A DNA stretch of 64,000 nucleotides, taken from Molossus alvarezi (Eukaryota; Chordata; Mammalia; Chiroptera; Molossidae). The position numbers and the translations under genes were made by a program. Shown piece by piece: positions 36,501-45,317 of the stretch. The notes below the pieces were generated by a model. It was not told the DNA's origin. It was given only the letters and a program-made list of their open reading frames with translations, and ran no database searches. The DNA lies in NCBI GenBank assembly GCA_037176705.1, contig CM073891.1, positions 89,982,327-90,046,326 on the forward strand. The letters run 5' to 3'. How positions within the stretch are numbered: position 1 is the first letter of the stretch; each line of letters opens with the position of its first letter.

Positions 36501-39500
36501 ATGTCTTTCTCCTTCAACAAGCCTACTTTGCTCATAATCTTCATTCCAACTGATGGTAACTCCATTTTTTAAAAAATTGTTGACAGTATTACAGATGTCT
36601 CCCATTTTCTCCCTTTTTGTCCTCCTCCATCCAACCCAGACCTTCCCCATACAATTATCTGTGTTCATGGGTTATGCATATATGCATCTATGTTCTTTGG
36701 TTTATCTCTTCCTGTCCTTTCCCTCCCCTACTCCCACATCCCGCCCCTGAGATCTGTTACTCTGTTCCATGCATCCATTTTTCCAGATGTAGGTCTGAAA
36801 CCTGTGAGGCTCCTAGATGCCTGTCCTTCTTTCATATCAAATCATTCCAAAAGTTAGTGATCAAATATATCATTAAAAATAGATATAATAGCCCTGGCTG
36901 GTTTGGCTCAGCAGTTAGAGCATTAGCCCACGGACAAATTACTTGGGACTTGATTCCGTCAAGGGCACTTACCTTGGTTGCAGTTCGCCCCAGCCCTGTT
37001 TGGGTCGTACAGGAGGCAACCAGTCAATGTTTCTCTCTCTCCCTCCCTCCCACTCTGTCTGATAATAAATAGAAAAATATCTTTGGGTGAAAATTAAAAA
37101 AAATAGATATTTAGCATCCGTATTACTATCCCTGGTCTGAATTACCATGGCCTCACAGCTGGATTATTGCAAACATCCTACTAGGTAGTAGTCTTCTTTC
37201 TACCTTGTTCTCAAATGCAGCAGCCCATATTATCCTTTTAAAGTAAAAGTCAAATTAGCCCAGCCTGTGTGGCTCAGCGGTTGAGCAACGACCCATGCAT
37301 CAAGATGTCACAGGTTTAGTTCCTGGTCGGGGCACATGCCCAGGTTGTGGGCCAAATCCCCAGTGAGGGGTATGCAGGAGTCAGCCAACTGATGTTTTCT
37401 CTCATAGATGTTACTCATTCTCTTTCTCCCTTCCCCTCTGTCTAAAATCAATAAAGAAAAGAATTTAAATAAAAGTCAAACCAATCATATCACCCTTCTA
37501 CTCAAAGTTCTTTAGAGAATCTAACTTCATTCAGGGTTAAAACCTTATTGTAGCCTACTCTGGCTCTATATGTTCCAGTTCCTCTTCGCATTATCTCCCT
37601 GATATCATGTTCTATCATTCTCTCCTTCACTCACTCTGCTCCAGCCACACTACAGACATATACCTGCCTTAAGTCTTTGCTCTGGGTAATTCCCCTTTAG
37701 TAATGGTTGTTCCCCAAATATCCAAATGGCTAACTCTGTCGTCTCTTGTAAATCTTCATTCAGGTATGAACTCCTCATTGAGGTCTACTCTGATAATCCT
37801 ATTTAAAACTGCAACCCTCTCCTGATCCTCATTCTCCTGTTGCATTTTTTCATAGCATCAATTACCTTTTAACTCACTAAATAATTTACCTATTCATTAA
37901 GGCATACTATTTGTTATCTCTTTTTTCCTAGGAAGACAAGGACTTTTTATTTGTTTTTGTTCATGTATTCTAAAGTGTCTGGCAGAGTCCTAGCCCATAA
38001 ATATTTATTGACTGAGTAAATATATAAATGACTATATATTTATGACATAATATATATAGTAAATATATTAAATGACTGAGTAAATATATAACATGACATT
38101 TTATTGTACAATGTGTATCTTTACATTTATATATTTAAATTTTTATATATAAATGCATTTTAACAATAATAATAATAAACCTATTTTGGAATATCTAATT
38201 GGGCACACTACATATTTAGCATTTCAAATTTTATTCAACAGATGAGGGACATTCAATACTTGATATTCTTTTTTTTTATTATATTTTTATTAATTTTTTT
38301 TAGAGAGAGAGGAAGGTAGAGAGATAGAAACATCAATGTGAGAAATATCAATCGGCTGCCTCCTGCACGCCCCGTACTGGGGATTGGGTCTGCAACCCGG
38401 TCATGTGCCCTGACCAGGAATTGAATGTGGACATCTCAGTCCATGGGATGGTGTTCAGTCCACTGAACCATGCCAGCTGGGCTATATACTTGATATTCTT
38501 TATACAAGAATGGGCTCAGTAAGATACAGGTATTTAGCACTGGCTTGATAAATAGCTAAAGTAAGGGTAAAACTATGGTGGCCAAAGGGAGAGCTATGTA
38601 GGGCTCTGAACTTAGGTAAGGATATCAAAGACATGGTATTCTCTTCAATGACAGAGTTGAGGTTGCAAAATGCTGCAGCATGCTGGAATGATAGTTTAAC
38701 ACTATCCAACAAACTTTAACTGTGAATATTAAACAGATATTACTTGATACTTCATTCGCACTGTTTCACATATATTATTTGATTTGATTGTTATAACCCT
38801 TGGATTTTGTGGCATTATCATTCCTCATTTACAGATTGGAAAAAAAAAAGTTATTAGGGAACATGATCAGGATCATACAGATTATTGTCATGAATATCAG
38901 ATTTTTAGCTCAGGTCTTCTAACTAAATCGCTAGCCCGTTGCTTGTAGCTTCAGTCAGCTACTTCTGAGTAAAAGGTTGGTTGCCCTGTCTGGACAGAGG
39001 ATCACAAGACTAAAAAACAGTTTCTCCACTAAAAATTATAAGGACTTTGGTTTGTTTCAAACTCCAATTAAGCTTAACAGGTGAAAAGTTCACATAAAGT
39101 TTAAAATGAATTTAGGCTGAAATACCAGAAAGGAGGTGGTAAACTCACTTTAGCTTTGCAACAATCAGAAGGTTTCTGGAGGGGGCAGAAGGCAGCCTGA
39201 GTGGGGAGGTGCCTCCCCGGGCCTGCCAGGCAGCCCCTCTGAGGTGCAGCTGCTGGTTGAGGGGCAGCAAGGGACCTGGTCCGAGCCCACCCACTTCTGG
39301 AGGAAAAAGCCAGACTTCTCAGAGGTCAGTCTGTTCAACAAGCAGGACCCAAGGACCTTCTGAATGTTCAGCAAAGAGAGCTCTCAGTGACCTCCTCAAA
39401 GGATGGCTCCATCTCCATTCTGGGTTTTGATGATGCCATCACTTGTATTGTGGTCCTGACGCACACAGGTAGTGAGCTACCTGCTTGACACATTGTTATG

Positions 39501-42500
39501 GAACCTACACCAAAGCTGAGGTCCCCTTGATCACAAACTCCACAGAATCCTTTTTCCAAACACTCCCAGTGTGGAAGGCTGGAAGTGCACCTTGTGGGTG
39601 GCTTCGGGGACATGGGCAATTGTCATAAAAGCTTACTTATCAACTTCTTAGTGAATTTGGCAGGCGAGAAGATGACATTCACTGAGTGACATTATGTGTG
39701 ACAGAATTAAATGACTTGGAAGAAAATGAAAACACTTTCCAATAATTTATGGCACTGCTGTCAACACTAAAATTGCAGATATTCACAGAGCCTCCTTCCA
39801 AGATTGCAGTCTGGAGGAGGAGCTGCGAGCTGCCTGAGCTTTAGCAGGAGGCCCAATGACTACTATTTATGATGTAAAGACAGAACAACTGCATATAGGA
39901 CTGTAGTTCTGGGTGCCATTTCCACACGTGGATTTCTGGCTGCAGCAAGATAAGCAAATGCTAGAGAACCTTTCACTTCAGTTCTGGCTGAGCTCCCCGC
40001 ACACACTTTGCTGAACATACTGACTGGATCTACATGTTGGGTTGCTTTTGCTTGTTTGTCTTTAAATACCCATCTCCAACAAACATGCTATTTTCTGGAA
40101 ATAAAGCTCTACTATACAAAAAGCAACCCCCCCCCAAAAAAAGGGGGGATCTTTTCTCCAGGAAGCTAAAAATAGTAATTACCAAAGTCAGCAACTTTTT
40201 GGCATGACAAAGACAATTGGTAGGGGTTGGACAGAATATGAATTTGGAACCTACATCCATTGAGTCTTAGTCTCTTTCAAATGACTTTCCAAATAAAATC
40301 TTATTTTGGTAAAGGGAAGAAAAAAGAATGTTTCTAAGAAATTTTTTTTTTTTATCCTCACCCGAGGACATTTTTCCATTTTTTGTACAGATAGAGTGGG
40401 AGGGAGAGAGAGGAAGGGAGAGAGAGTGAGAAACATCGAGGTGAAGGGACACATCGAGTGGCTGCCACCCGCACGACCAACCAGGGCCGGGGACAAACTG
40501 CAACCGAGGTACATGCCCTTAGTGGGAACCGAACCCGGGTCTCTCCGGACCGCAGGCCGACGCTCTAACCGCTGAGCCAAACTGGCCAGGGCTGTTTCTA
40601 GAGTGATCTATTCACTTTTGTCAGTGTACAAATAATAATACTAATATTGACTAGCATATACGGAGTGCTTACTATGTGACAGACATTGCATTTATTAACT
40701 ATTTAATCCTTAGGTGTCATTGAAAAATCAGAGGTAGTTTCAGCAAGAGGAAAGAAGATGATGGTGATGATGGAGGTGGAGGTGGTGTGGTCAAGGAAGG
40801 AAGCTGAGGTCTGGAAACCATAAAAGCCGGCTGTGAGAAGACTTAAAGAAGAGTATATTTATTTTCCAATCCAAGCAGCACTATCATGTGAAAAAAATAT
40901 GAGGTTTATTGGTGGAATGTTAGCTGTAAGAGAAAAGTTTAAAGAGTCAAAGTGACTGAGTTTCAGACTTGGGCTCAATAGAGCTGAGTGCTAAAATTAT
41001 TCAAAAATGGTATGGATCTCTTTGCGAGATCCTCTAAGCCCACACAGAGGAAGCCTTAAGAAGTTCCTGAGTGATCTCATCTGTAAGAGATATTGTGGAG
41101 GGGACTCCCTGCCCAGAATAGAATGACCCAGACAACTCCCTTCCAAGTCCAAGATTCTGTGATTGCTAAATTTGCCTGAGGCTGGCACTTTTGGGGTAAA
41201 AGACTCTTGGACAGCTATCAGCAGCCTGGGTAATGCAACCGTTAGTGCCTAGTACTTGACTGCCTCTCATGAGGCCTTCACATGCTGGAAAGAGGCAGAG
41301 CTATTCTTTGGCTGTTCCCACAAAGCCAAGCCTTCTTAGGTATCTTTTTCCTCCTGTCTCCCTCCAGCTTGCTTGCTATAGAAATGCCCCATGAGTCCAT
41401 TTAATCTTGCTTCTATCTAAGCCTCTTATAAAATGTTAATTTAGTCAGTTTGACTATTATTAAATCATAAGAGACAAATATGTTACCATTAAACTTAATG
41501 ATTGCCAGCAGTGCACCACACAAGCCAGCAAGACAGGGGTTACTAATTTGACACCCTATTTTTGAGGACTTGCCAGTCCCTGCTTTTTATATTTCCTTTA
41601 TTGAGAGCCATAGCATGTTGGAGCATTTGAGAAACACCATTTGATTTTGAAGCTCCCAGATTCTGTGGGGCAGCAAAGCTTCAGCCTGGGGGTGAGAGAC
41701 ACTAAAGTATAGCCCCAGCTGCACTCGTCCAAACCATGGTGCCGAGAAAGAGGAGTCAAAATTATGAGGGAGGAGGAAATGTAGTAAGAAAAGAGGAGCA
41801 GGAAGGATCAGAAATGCCAAAAGGGGGGGGGGCTCCAAAATGGGGAGGAGCAACATGAAAATAAGAAAAGAAATAATAGAGTGTCCCATGGTGGGGGAGG
41901 GGGGATTAATTTCATAGACTGGCATCTTGAGCTTGACATCTTTTCTGAGAATGTTTTGGCTGTGGTTTAGGCAGTTGTGTGCCGGGTGGCTGTAGACTGC
42001 ATGGAGATAGATATTCTGGTTTCAGTGCATTTCATGGTTATAATAAGAAACTGAATTCATTTTCTTCAGATGGATACCTTTAGATTGTATAAAGGTAAGA
42101 AGCACCTCTCAGCATGAATAAATTCCTCTCAGCAAGAACAAAACAGAAATACATGTGAAAGCTAATGTGGATTCATCTTTTGAAATGTTAGGTTTCTGGA
42201 AAAGAAAACAGGGATGTTTAATCTTCATTAAAAACAAAAATTGGTTTCCAACTCTGTGTGAGACTGAATTTGCTAAATACAAAAAGCTTATGTAGGATGT
42301 GAAAAAATTAGCCCTTTTGTTGGGAGAGATGTACCAGGCTTAGATGTCAGCCTGGGAAGACTGGACACATATTTTTCCCACTGACATGCATAACTCAAGA
42401 AGCTGCAGCCTGCCCTGGCCAGTGTTGCTCAGTGGTGAGAGTGTCAGCCTGCGAACCGAAGAGTCATGGGTTCAACTCCCAGTCAAGAGCATTTACCTGG

Positions 42501-42781
42501 GTTGCAGGTTCGATCCCTGGCCTCAGTCAGGGCACATGCGGGAGGCAGCCAATTGATGTGTCTCTCTCACATCAATTCTCTTTCTCTCCCTCTCCCCCCT
42601 CCCTCCCTTCCACTCTCTCTAAAACCCAATGGAAAAAATATCCTTGAGTGAGAATTAACAACAACAAAAAAGAAGAAGCAGCAGCTGTGGCCTGTGTTTT
42701 TTGTCCCACTGAAGGTGGACACACATATAGAGTTCTAGAAAAGAGAAACAACTGGAAGTTTGGAGGTCTTACATAGGAGTG

Positions 42782-42812
<31 letters not shown>

Positions 42813-43437
42813 TAGGCAGAGCAGGAGGGAGGGAGCGAGGGAGGGAGAGGGAGAGGAACATCAATGTGAAAGAGACACATTGACTGCCTCCCACACGAAC
42901 ACAACCAGGGCCAGGAATCAAACCTGCAACCAAGGTAGGTGCCCTTGACTGGACATCAAACCCACATCTCTGTGGTCCTCAGGCTGACGTTCTAACTGCT
43001 GAGCCAAACTGGCCAGGGCTTTTTTAAAAACATTTTTATTGATTTCAGAGAGAGAGAGAGAAACATTGATTTGTTATTCCACTTATTTATGCATTTATTA
43101 GTTGATTCTTATATGTGCTCTGACCAGAGATGGAACCCACCATCTTGGCTTATCGGGACAATGTTCTAACCAACTGAGCTACCTGGCCAGGGCACATGGA
43201 AGTGTTATTAATAGGATTATTGCTCCCTTTAAATATAGCTTTTCTCAATAAAAATATCAGCACAAAACAAGGAATTTAACAATGACAAACATTTGTAAGA
43301 GAACATACCTGCTTAGAGGACATGATTCCAAACAATGGGAACATTAGACCAGGCAGCAAAGCTGTTACAGACAGAGGCAGAGCTTCTGTAAGCCAAAACA
43401 CAGCGATAACAATGACTGTGTAGGCACATTCTGCTTC
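27520..43437 (-). CDS. SLC13A1: SLC13A1 (NaS1 sodium/sulfate cotransporter), exons 2-6 of a multi-exon gene
   Basis: Partial gene on the minus strand. Coding segments are 43309-43437, 30673-30809, 28511-28698, 27651-27708 and 27520-27568, of 129, 137, 188, 58 and 49 nt. They sum to 561 nt, or 187 codons, with no stop, and correspond to about residues 34-220 of the roughly 595-residue human protein as I remember it. Each is bordered by AG and GT and the phases agree. The protein is a plasma-membrane Na+-coupled sulfate transporter of the DASS/SLC13 family, known from apical membranes of kidney and intestine. Exon 4 holds the family's Ser-Asn-Thr motif (WLSNTSTAAMVMP), part of a Na+/substrate site in this fold. 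Wording specific to SLC13A1 (FKDFHLLLIGVICLATSIEKW, TQMTYFGGSTNHGLE) favours it over SLC13A2, A3 and A5. Exon 1 and exons 7 onward were not seen, so intron 6 exceeds 27 kb and intron 1 probably exceeds 20 kb. Confidence 0.93.
27651..27708 (-). CDS. SLC13A1: SLC13A1 exon 5 (hydrophilic loop)
   Basis: 58 nt: two bases completing Glu, 18 codons, and GG of a split Gly codon. It encodes a charged loop reading CVDGHETNEEKEKTTPVS. The acceptor is AATATTTTGCAG; the donor CAGG followed by GTAAAAAA. It aligns with the remembered human segment SVNGHEINERKEKTKPV. The following intron is only 82 nt (27569-27650), and reading through it meets a TAA at its second codon. Confidence 0.9.
28006..28226 (+). mobile_element. 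Ves-type SINE in SLC13A1 intron 4
   Basis: Complete copy with head GCCCTGGCCGGTTTGGCTCA, A box and B box, CT repeat, and a CAAAAACAAAAA tail. Its TSD is AGAGTAACCTG at 27995-28005 and 28227-28237. Its left end is 297 bp from exon 5. Confidence 0.96.
28511..28698 (-). CDS. SLC13A1: SLC13A1 exon 4 with the SNT transport motif
   Basis: 188 nt: one base completing Trp, 62 codons, and one base of a split Glu codon. It begins LTLGFMCSTAFLSMWLSNTS, continues AAMVMPIVEAVAQQI, and ends STNHGLEME. The acceptor is CTCATTTCAG; the donor is GAAG followed by GTATCACATG. The Ser-Asn-Thr triplet in a hairpin loop is the signature of the divalent anion/Na+ symporter family. Reading past the donor gives non-homologous residues, which confirms the border. 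Confidence 0.95.
28699..30090. other. SLC13A1 intron 3, non-repeat part
   Basis: AT-rich intron sequence between exon 4 and the next SINE. No other feature was recognised apart from an A run at 29928-29941. Confidence 0.5.
30091..30350 (+). mobile_element. Ves-type SINE in SLC13A1 intron 3
   Basis: Complete copy with an A23 tail and a 14-15-bp TSD, AAATCTACTCTGAA, at 30077-30090 and 30351-30364. CpG sites in the tRNA-like head are largely intact and the tail is pure A, which suggests a young copy. Its right end is 322 bp from exon 3. Confidence 0.97.
30673..30809 (-). CDS. SLC13A1: SLC13A1 exon 3
   Basis: 137 nt: 45 codons plus two bases (TG) of a split tryptophan codon. It reads VASSYFKDFHLLLIGVICLA and ends ...IVGVNPAW. 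The acceptor is TATAATTTCAG and the donor ATG followed by GTAAGC. The split Trp is completed by the first G of exon 4. It encodes a hydrophobic segment and an amphipathic stretch. Confidence 0.94.
31060..31160 (+). mobile_element. Possible MIR fragment
   Basis: The stretch TCCATCTGTAAGCTGGGGTTGAT resembles the MIR core phrase around CATCTGTAAAATGGGG. Only a short part is recognisable. Confidence 0.35.
31254..31517 (+). mobile_element. Ves-type SINE
   Basis: Complete copy with a TSD AAAATAAATAGCCTT at 31239-31253 and 31518-31532. The tail is an AAATAAAATAAAAT microsatellite. Confidence 0.96.
31533..31992. other. Intron 2 sequence, nothing recognised
   Basis: AT-rich sequence between two SINEs with no named feature. 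Confidence 0.45.
32010..32253 (+). mobile_element. Ves-type SINE
   Basis: Flanked by AAAGAATGGAAGTGTTG at 31993-32009 and a 15/17 match at 32254-32270. The head and B box show several transitions, so it is somewhat older than the neighbouring copies. Confidence 0.94.
32407..32630 (+). mobile_element. Second-subfamily bat tRNA-SINE
   Basis: The head GCCTGGCCAGTGTGGCTCATTGG, the B-box region TTAGATTCCTGGTCAGGGCACATGCC, and the end AAAAATCAATAATGGG differ from the main Ves type. The layout (tRNA-like head, CT repeats, CAATAA-like end) is the same. The TSD is weak (AAAGTAAA). Confidence 0.88.
32690..32860 (+). mobile_element. 5'-truncated L1 3' UTR
   Basis: It has the 3' UTR phrases ACTTATATGCATATATGCATAACC and AATGGACACAGACAA, a G-rich tract, then GGAGGAACATCTATAATAAAAAT and an A-rich end. 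It is about 170 bp long. Confidence 0.8.
32861..33715 (+). mobile_element. Older L1 with internal deletion
   Basis: ORF2 endonuclease wording (TACAAGAGATTCACTTTAGA, then AGCTGGGGCAGCAATACTT) at 32876-33055 jumps at about 33060 to the extreme C-terminus (TTCATTGCAGCATTATTTACAATAG, then AAGTGTCCATCATTAGATAA). About 2.9 kb of ORF2 is missing. The 3' UTR holds ACAGAGAACGTTTTGATGGTTGCCAG and ends in an A-rich tail at about 33715. Confidence 0.8.
33840..34563 (+). mobile_element. LINE-2 3'-end fragments
   Basis: Two sense L2 endings can be read. One has GCACCTAGTACAGTCCTGC then CTCAGTAAATAGTATTGGATAAATGA (to about 34180). The other has TCTGGCACATATTAGGCACTCAATACATATTTGTTGAATGAG (to 34563). The final GTTGAATGA is the L2 terminus. 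Confidence 0.65.
34564..34800 (+). mobile_element. 5'-truncated L1 3' end
   Basis: It begins in the last ORF2 codons (AGAAGGATCTCTTATCCTTTGAGA, matching 12060-12080), runs through TCACATGATCTCACTTATATGTGGAATCTAATG, and ends in the 3' UTR at AGAAATAAACC. The ORF2 stop follows the NVESNE-like end. There is no full 3' end, so the tail is lost. Confidence 0.8.
34985..35270 (+). mobile_element. MER3-like non-autonomous hAT
   Basis: An old DNA-transposon sequence with the phrases TTGACAGATTTTGTCTATAAAG, TAGTAAATATTTTAGACTTTGTGAGCC, ATGGCTGTGTGTGTTTTCAATAAAACTTCATTT and GGCCAGATTTG, which I recognise as the MER3-type consensus order. An A-rich run at 35108-35126 lies within it. The family name is from memory. 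Confidence 0.65.
35271..35835. other. Intron 2 sequence, nothing recognised
   Basis: AT-rich sequence with a short TATAACTAT local duplication near 35500-35540. No gene was seen. Confidence 0.45.
35838..36075 (-). mobile_element. Ves-type SINE, older copy
   Basis: Antisense order: TTAATCCTCACCTGAGGAT, purine repeat, and GGTACGTGCCCTTGACTTGG, ending near the decayed head (CTTGGCTGATGTTACTCAG on the minus strand). CpGs are mostly lost. Confidence 0.88.
36570..36785 (-). mobile_element. 5'-truncated L1 3' UTR nested in L2
   Basis: On the minus strand it has the L1 3' UTR words CAGATCTCAGGGG, AGAGATAAACCAAAGAAC, ATGCATATATGCATAACC, and a tail near TAATACTGTCAACAATTTTTTAAAAAA. It interrupts the L2 between ACTCCATTTTTT and CCAGATGTAGG. 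Confidence 0.75.
36891..37100 (+). mobile_element. Ves-type SINE nested in L2
   Basis: Head GCCCTGGCTGGTTTGGCTCA, CT repeat, and A-rich end. Flanks share AAAATAGATAT (left about 36876-36889, right about 37099-37110). Confidence 0.92.
37258..37468 (+). mobile_element. Second-subfamily bat tRNA-SINE nested in L2
   Basis: Head GCCCAGCCTGTGTGGCTCAG, the phrase TTCCTGGTCGGGGCACATGCCC, and the end AAAATCAATAAAG. Flanks share TAAAAGTCAAA. Confidence 0.92.
38273..38483 (-). mobile_element. Second-subfamily bat tRNA-SINE
   Basis: Antisense copy ending at GCCCAGCTGGCATGG on the minus strand. The flanking duplication TACTTGATATTCTTT is at about 38258-38272 and 38488-38502. The B-box side reads TTCAATTCCTGGTCAGGGCAC on the minus strand. 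Confidence 0.94.
38735..38940 (+). mobile_element. MIR
   Basis: An old tRNA-SINE core: TTACTTGATACTTCATTCGCA, CTGTTTCACATATATTATTTGATTTG, TATCATTCCTCATTTACAGATTGG, then AACATGATCAGGATCATACAG, in the order of the MIR consensus. Confidence 0.7.
39170..40325 (+). pseudogene. NTAN1P: Processed pseudogene of NTAN1 (N-terminal asparagine amidase)
   Basis: Intronless copy in SLC13A1 intron 2 on the opposite strand. It runs from a 5' UTR-like GC-rich part through a coding-homologous region of about 39247-40169. Recognisable segments in shifting frames are LLVEG (39250), SKDGSISILGFDDAITC (about 39403-39450), CGRLEVHLVGGF (about 39570-39606), AGGPM-like (39847), DFWLQQD-like (39930), and the C-terminus LFSGNKALLYKK (about 40090-40125) then FSPGS and TAA at 40167-40169. 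The start codon is lost and many frameshifts and stops are present. A 3' UTR with AATAAAATCTT (about 40292) and an A-rich end near 40320 fit reverse transcription of an mRNA. NTAN1 removes the side-chain amide of N-terminal Asn in the N-degron pathway; this copy cannot encode it. Identity is from the remembered human protein. Confidence 0.87.
40337..40592 (-). mobile_element. Ves-type SINE, young-looking
   Basis: Antisense copy with most CpGs intact, such as ACCCGGGTTCGGTTCCC on the minus strand. It is flanked by TGTTTCTA at 40329-40336 and 40593-40600. It sits in the A-rich end of the NTAN1 pseudogene. Confidence 0.96.
40618..40735 (+). mobile_element. MIR fragment
   Basis: The phrases CATATACGGAGTGCTTACTATGTGACAGACATTGCATT and AACTATTTAATCCTTAGG match the MIR order (GAGCGCTTACTATGTGCCAGGCACTGT..., AATCCTCA). 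Confidence 0.75.
40736..42397. other. Intron 2 sequence without recognised genes
   Basis: No exon was seen. There is a GATGATGGTGATGATGGAGGTGG tract near 40757-40785 and two G runs (41825-41832, 41894-41905). A minus-strand ORF of 112 codons at 41587-41925 is pyrimidine-driven low-complexity sequence and was not accepted. Confidence 0.45.
42412..42672 (+). mobile_element. Ves-related SINE
   Basis: Head GCCCTGGCCAGTGTTGCTCAG, B box GGTTCAACTCCC, and a second GGTTCGATCCC copy. The flanking duplication is AAGAAGCTGCAGC at left and AAGAAGCAGCAGC at right. Confidence 0.9.
42787..43019 (-). mobile_element. Ves-type SINE, distal half of a SINE pair
   Basis: Antisense copy with a TTTA repeat as tail (42783-42813) and head AGCCCTGGCCAGTTTGGCTCAG on the minus strand at 43000-43019. 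It abuts the next SINE with no unique sequence between them. Confidence 0.93.
43020..43193 (-). mobile_element. Different tRNA-SINE, proximal half of a SINE pair
   Basis: On the minus strand the head is GCCCTGGCCAGGTAGCTCAG, continuing TTGGTTAGAACATTGTCCCG; the end is CTGAAATCAATAAAAATG then A-rich. Only the outer ends of the pair show a duplication: ACATAGGAGTGTTATT at 42771-42786 and ACATGGAAGTGTTATT at 43194-43209. It ends 116 bp from SLC13A1 exon 2. Confidence 0.9.
43309..43437 (-). CDS. SLC13A1: SLC13A1 exon 2
   Basis: 129 nt, exactly 43 codons, reading EAECAYTVIVIAVFWLTEAL then a second hydrophobic stretch to GIMSSKQ. The acceptor is TTTCCAG before GAAGCAGAA; the donor is CAG followed by GTATGTTC. 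It encodes part of an early transmembrane segment plus the WLTEALPLSVTALLP motif conserved throughout SLC13. Entry and exit are both phase 0, which joins cleanly to exon 3. Confidence 0.93.
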
Positions 43438-44525
43438 CTGGAAAGAGCAAAACACAGGTGAAATAATGAGGCTGGGAAATCATAGGTCAAATCACAATCT
43501 CATATGCTGAGTGGAGGCATATCACAGAGAAAGAAGAAACTTGGAGACCTCTGCACTTTGAGCTGGGCAGTAAACTGTTATTTCCTAGGGATTCCAAGAG
43601 CCGAAATTCAATGCACATGAAAAATCAAAGACATTAAAAAATCCTCATTCATTAAGTTTCTTTCACATTTCCCTCAAAACAAATAACAGCATAGAGTCAA
43701 CTTTCTGTGCACATATCAGTGTATATGGATGCTAGTGCTCACCTTTATTTGGCTGATGAAATGTACTCCCAGTTCTGGAGTGCAGACATGGCCAAGTTAC
43801 TGCCTTTCCCCTGGGACAGGACACAGCTTCCTTTTCATTGCATTCCTTGGTGCCTAGTTGTTTGGGACCCATACACCCCTGCCTTCCTTTCCTTCCATTA
43901 AAAGGGGAAAATCAACCTACAAGAAAATGTTTGCTGTACTTTGTTTCAGAGAAAGAAGGACAGTGCCAACTTTTGTGGCATGGATGAGACTGAATTAGCT
44001 CCTAAGTGACACAAACCTGGAGGTGAAGAAGCTTCTGCCTTGCTTTACAGAAAGACAGCAAGTCTCCTCAGGAGATAAAGGGAGACTCAACAGGATTGAG
44101 ACTCTTAATACATGTGTTGTTTTGCTAGATATAAAACCGTGAGTTTCTCTTTTAGGGCACTGCTAAAAAATGGTTGAAAGTTCATTATTATATTTGGCTT
44201 ACATAAATAATTTTTATATGAAATCATCCAGAACATACTAAATGATCATTAAAGATTAGCATCTATTATATATAGCCTTGTTTTGTTCTCACACTGTTTA
44301 ATCTTTGCAAAGTCTGAGCTGAATTTGAAAAAATCACAAAAAATGTCTGAATTTAATGAAATCTTTTACTTCAGATTTTCCCAGGGCAATACAATTTCTA
44401 GCTCTGCTGCCCTACGACTCACCCACCTCGGGGTGAGGCCCTCTGGGCTGGCGGTTCATTCACCCAGAATCCCTGCACTTCCAGTGAGTTTCTAAGAAAT
44501 CCTTAATAATGCAGGATAACATTAT
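43438..44525. other. Presumed SLC13A1 intron 1, nothing recognised
   Basis: No exon 1 candidate (a Met-Lys-Phe-Phe-like start with a long hydrophobic segment) was found here by eye, and no repeat was named. Confidence 0.45.
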
Positions 44526-44529
44526 ATCT

Positions 44530-44736
44530 TTTAATTTTTTTTAATTGGTTTTGAGAGAGAAGAGAGAGAGAAAAACAAGGATGTGAGAGAGAAACATTTA
44601 TTGGTTGCCTCTCACATGTGTCCCAATCTGGGATCAAATCTGCAACCTTGGTTTTGTCCCTGACCAGGAATGGAACCTGCCGCCTTTTGGTGTATTGGGG
44701 GTTATTCCAATCAACTGAGCCACAGTGGCCAGGGTT
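44530..44736 (-). mobile_element. Bat tRNA-SINE, older copy
   Basis: Antisense order: T-rich end, GAGAGAG purine tract, GACCAGGAATGGAACCTGCC, and head CCCTGGCCACTGTGGCTCAG on the minus strand. Flanks share a TTATATC...TTTAAT-like duplication. Confidence 0.88.
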
Positions 44737-45033
44737 ATATCATATCTTTAATGTGTTTGTTATCTTTTTAAAGGAGAAAAATAAAGGTGTTTTGATTTGA
44801 TAGTTTTATATAAAGTCTGCCTCTATAATCTTGAACAAATAATAAAACAAAACGGAACCTTGACTGAATCTTCCTAACATGCTCTGGAAAGAATTTGTGA
44901 ATACTAGCTTCATTTAAAATGCCAGTATAGGACAAAGATCAGACCTGCACTTTCTCTTAGTTAGAACACACACATATAACCCAAAACCTCCTCCTGGTGA
45001 CTTTATGTTTTCTATTATAGAAAAGTATCAAGA

Positions 45034-45302
45034 GCCTTGGCCATTCGGCTCAGCAGTTAGAGCATCAGCCCACAGACCAGAGTCCCAGGTTCAGTTCCCA
45101 CTAAGGGGCACATACCTCGGTTGCAGTTTGTCTCTGGCCCCGGTTGGAGTCATGTGGGTGGCAACTACTTGATGTGTCTCTCTCACATCAATGTTTCTCT
45201 CTCTCTCTCTTCCTCCCTCTCTCCTTCTGCTCTATCTGAAGATAAATACAAAAATGTCCTTGGGTGAGGATAAAATAAATAAAATAATTAATTAATTTAA
45301 AA
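45034..45302 (+). mobile_element. Ves-type SINE
   Basis: Head GCCTTGGCCATTCGGCTCAG, full body and an AAATAAATAAAAT tail. The TSD AGAAAAGTATCAAGA is at 45019-45033, with one mismatch at 45303-45317. Confidence 0.95.
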
Positions 45303-45317
45303 AGAAAGGTATCAAGA

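Larger units (their letters stand above)
36130..38030 (+). mobile_element. LINE-2 with three later insertions
   Basis: A long sense L2 of about 1.3 kb net. It runs from a phrase like TTCTCAGCCTTCTTTGC through TATATGCTGATGACTAGCAAATG, GGATTATTGCAAACATCCTAC, TGCTCCAGCCACACTACAGAC and AATATTTATTGACTGAG at the end. Sequence on either side of each insertion (36570-36785, 36891-37100, 37258-37468) continues in register. The C-terminal RT coding part is decayed. Confidence 0.75.

Noticed and set aside
42783..42813. Regular TTTA repeat, checked as a possible array
   Set aside because: It is a simple microsatellite grown from a SINE tail. No CRISPR-like spacing occurs anywhere in the window.
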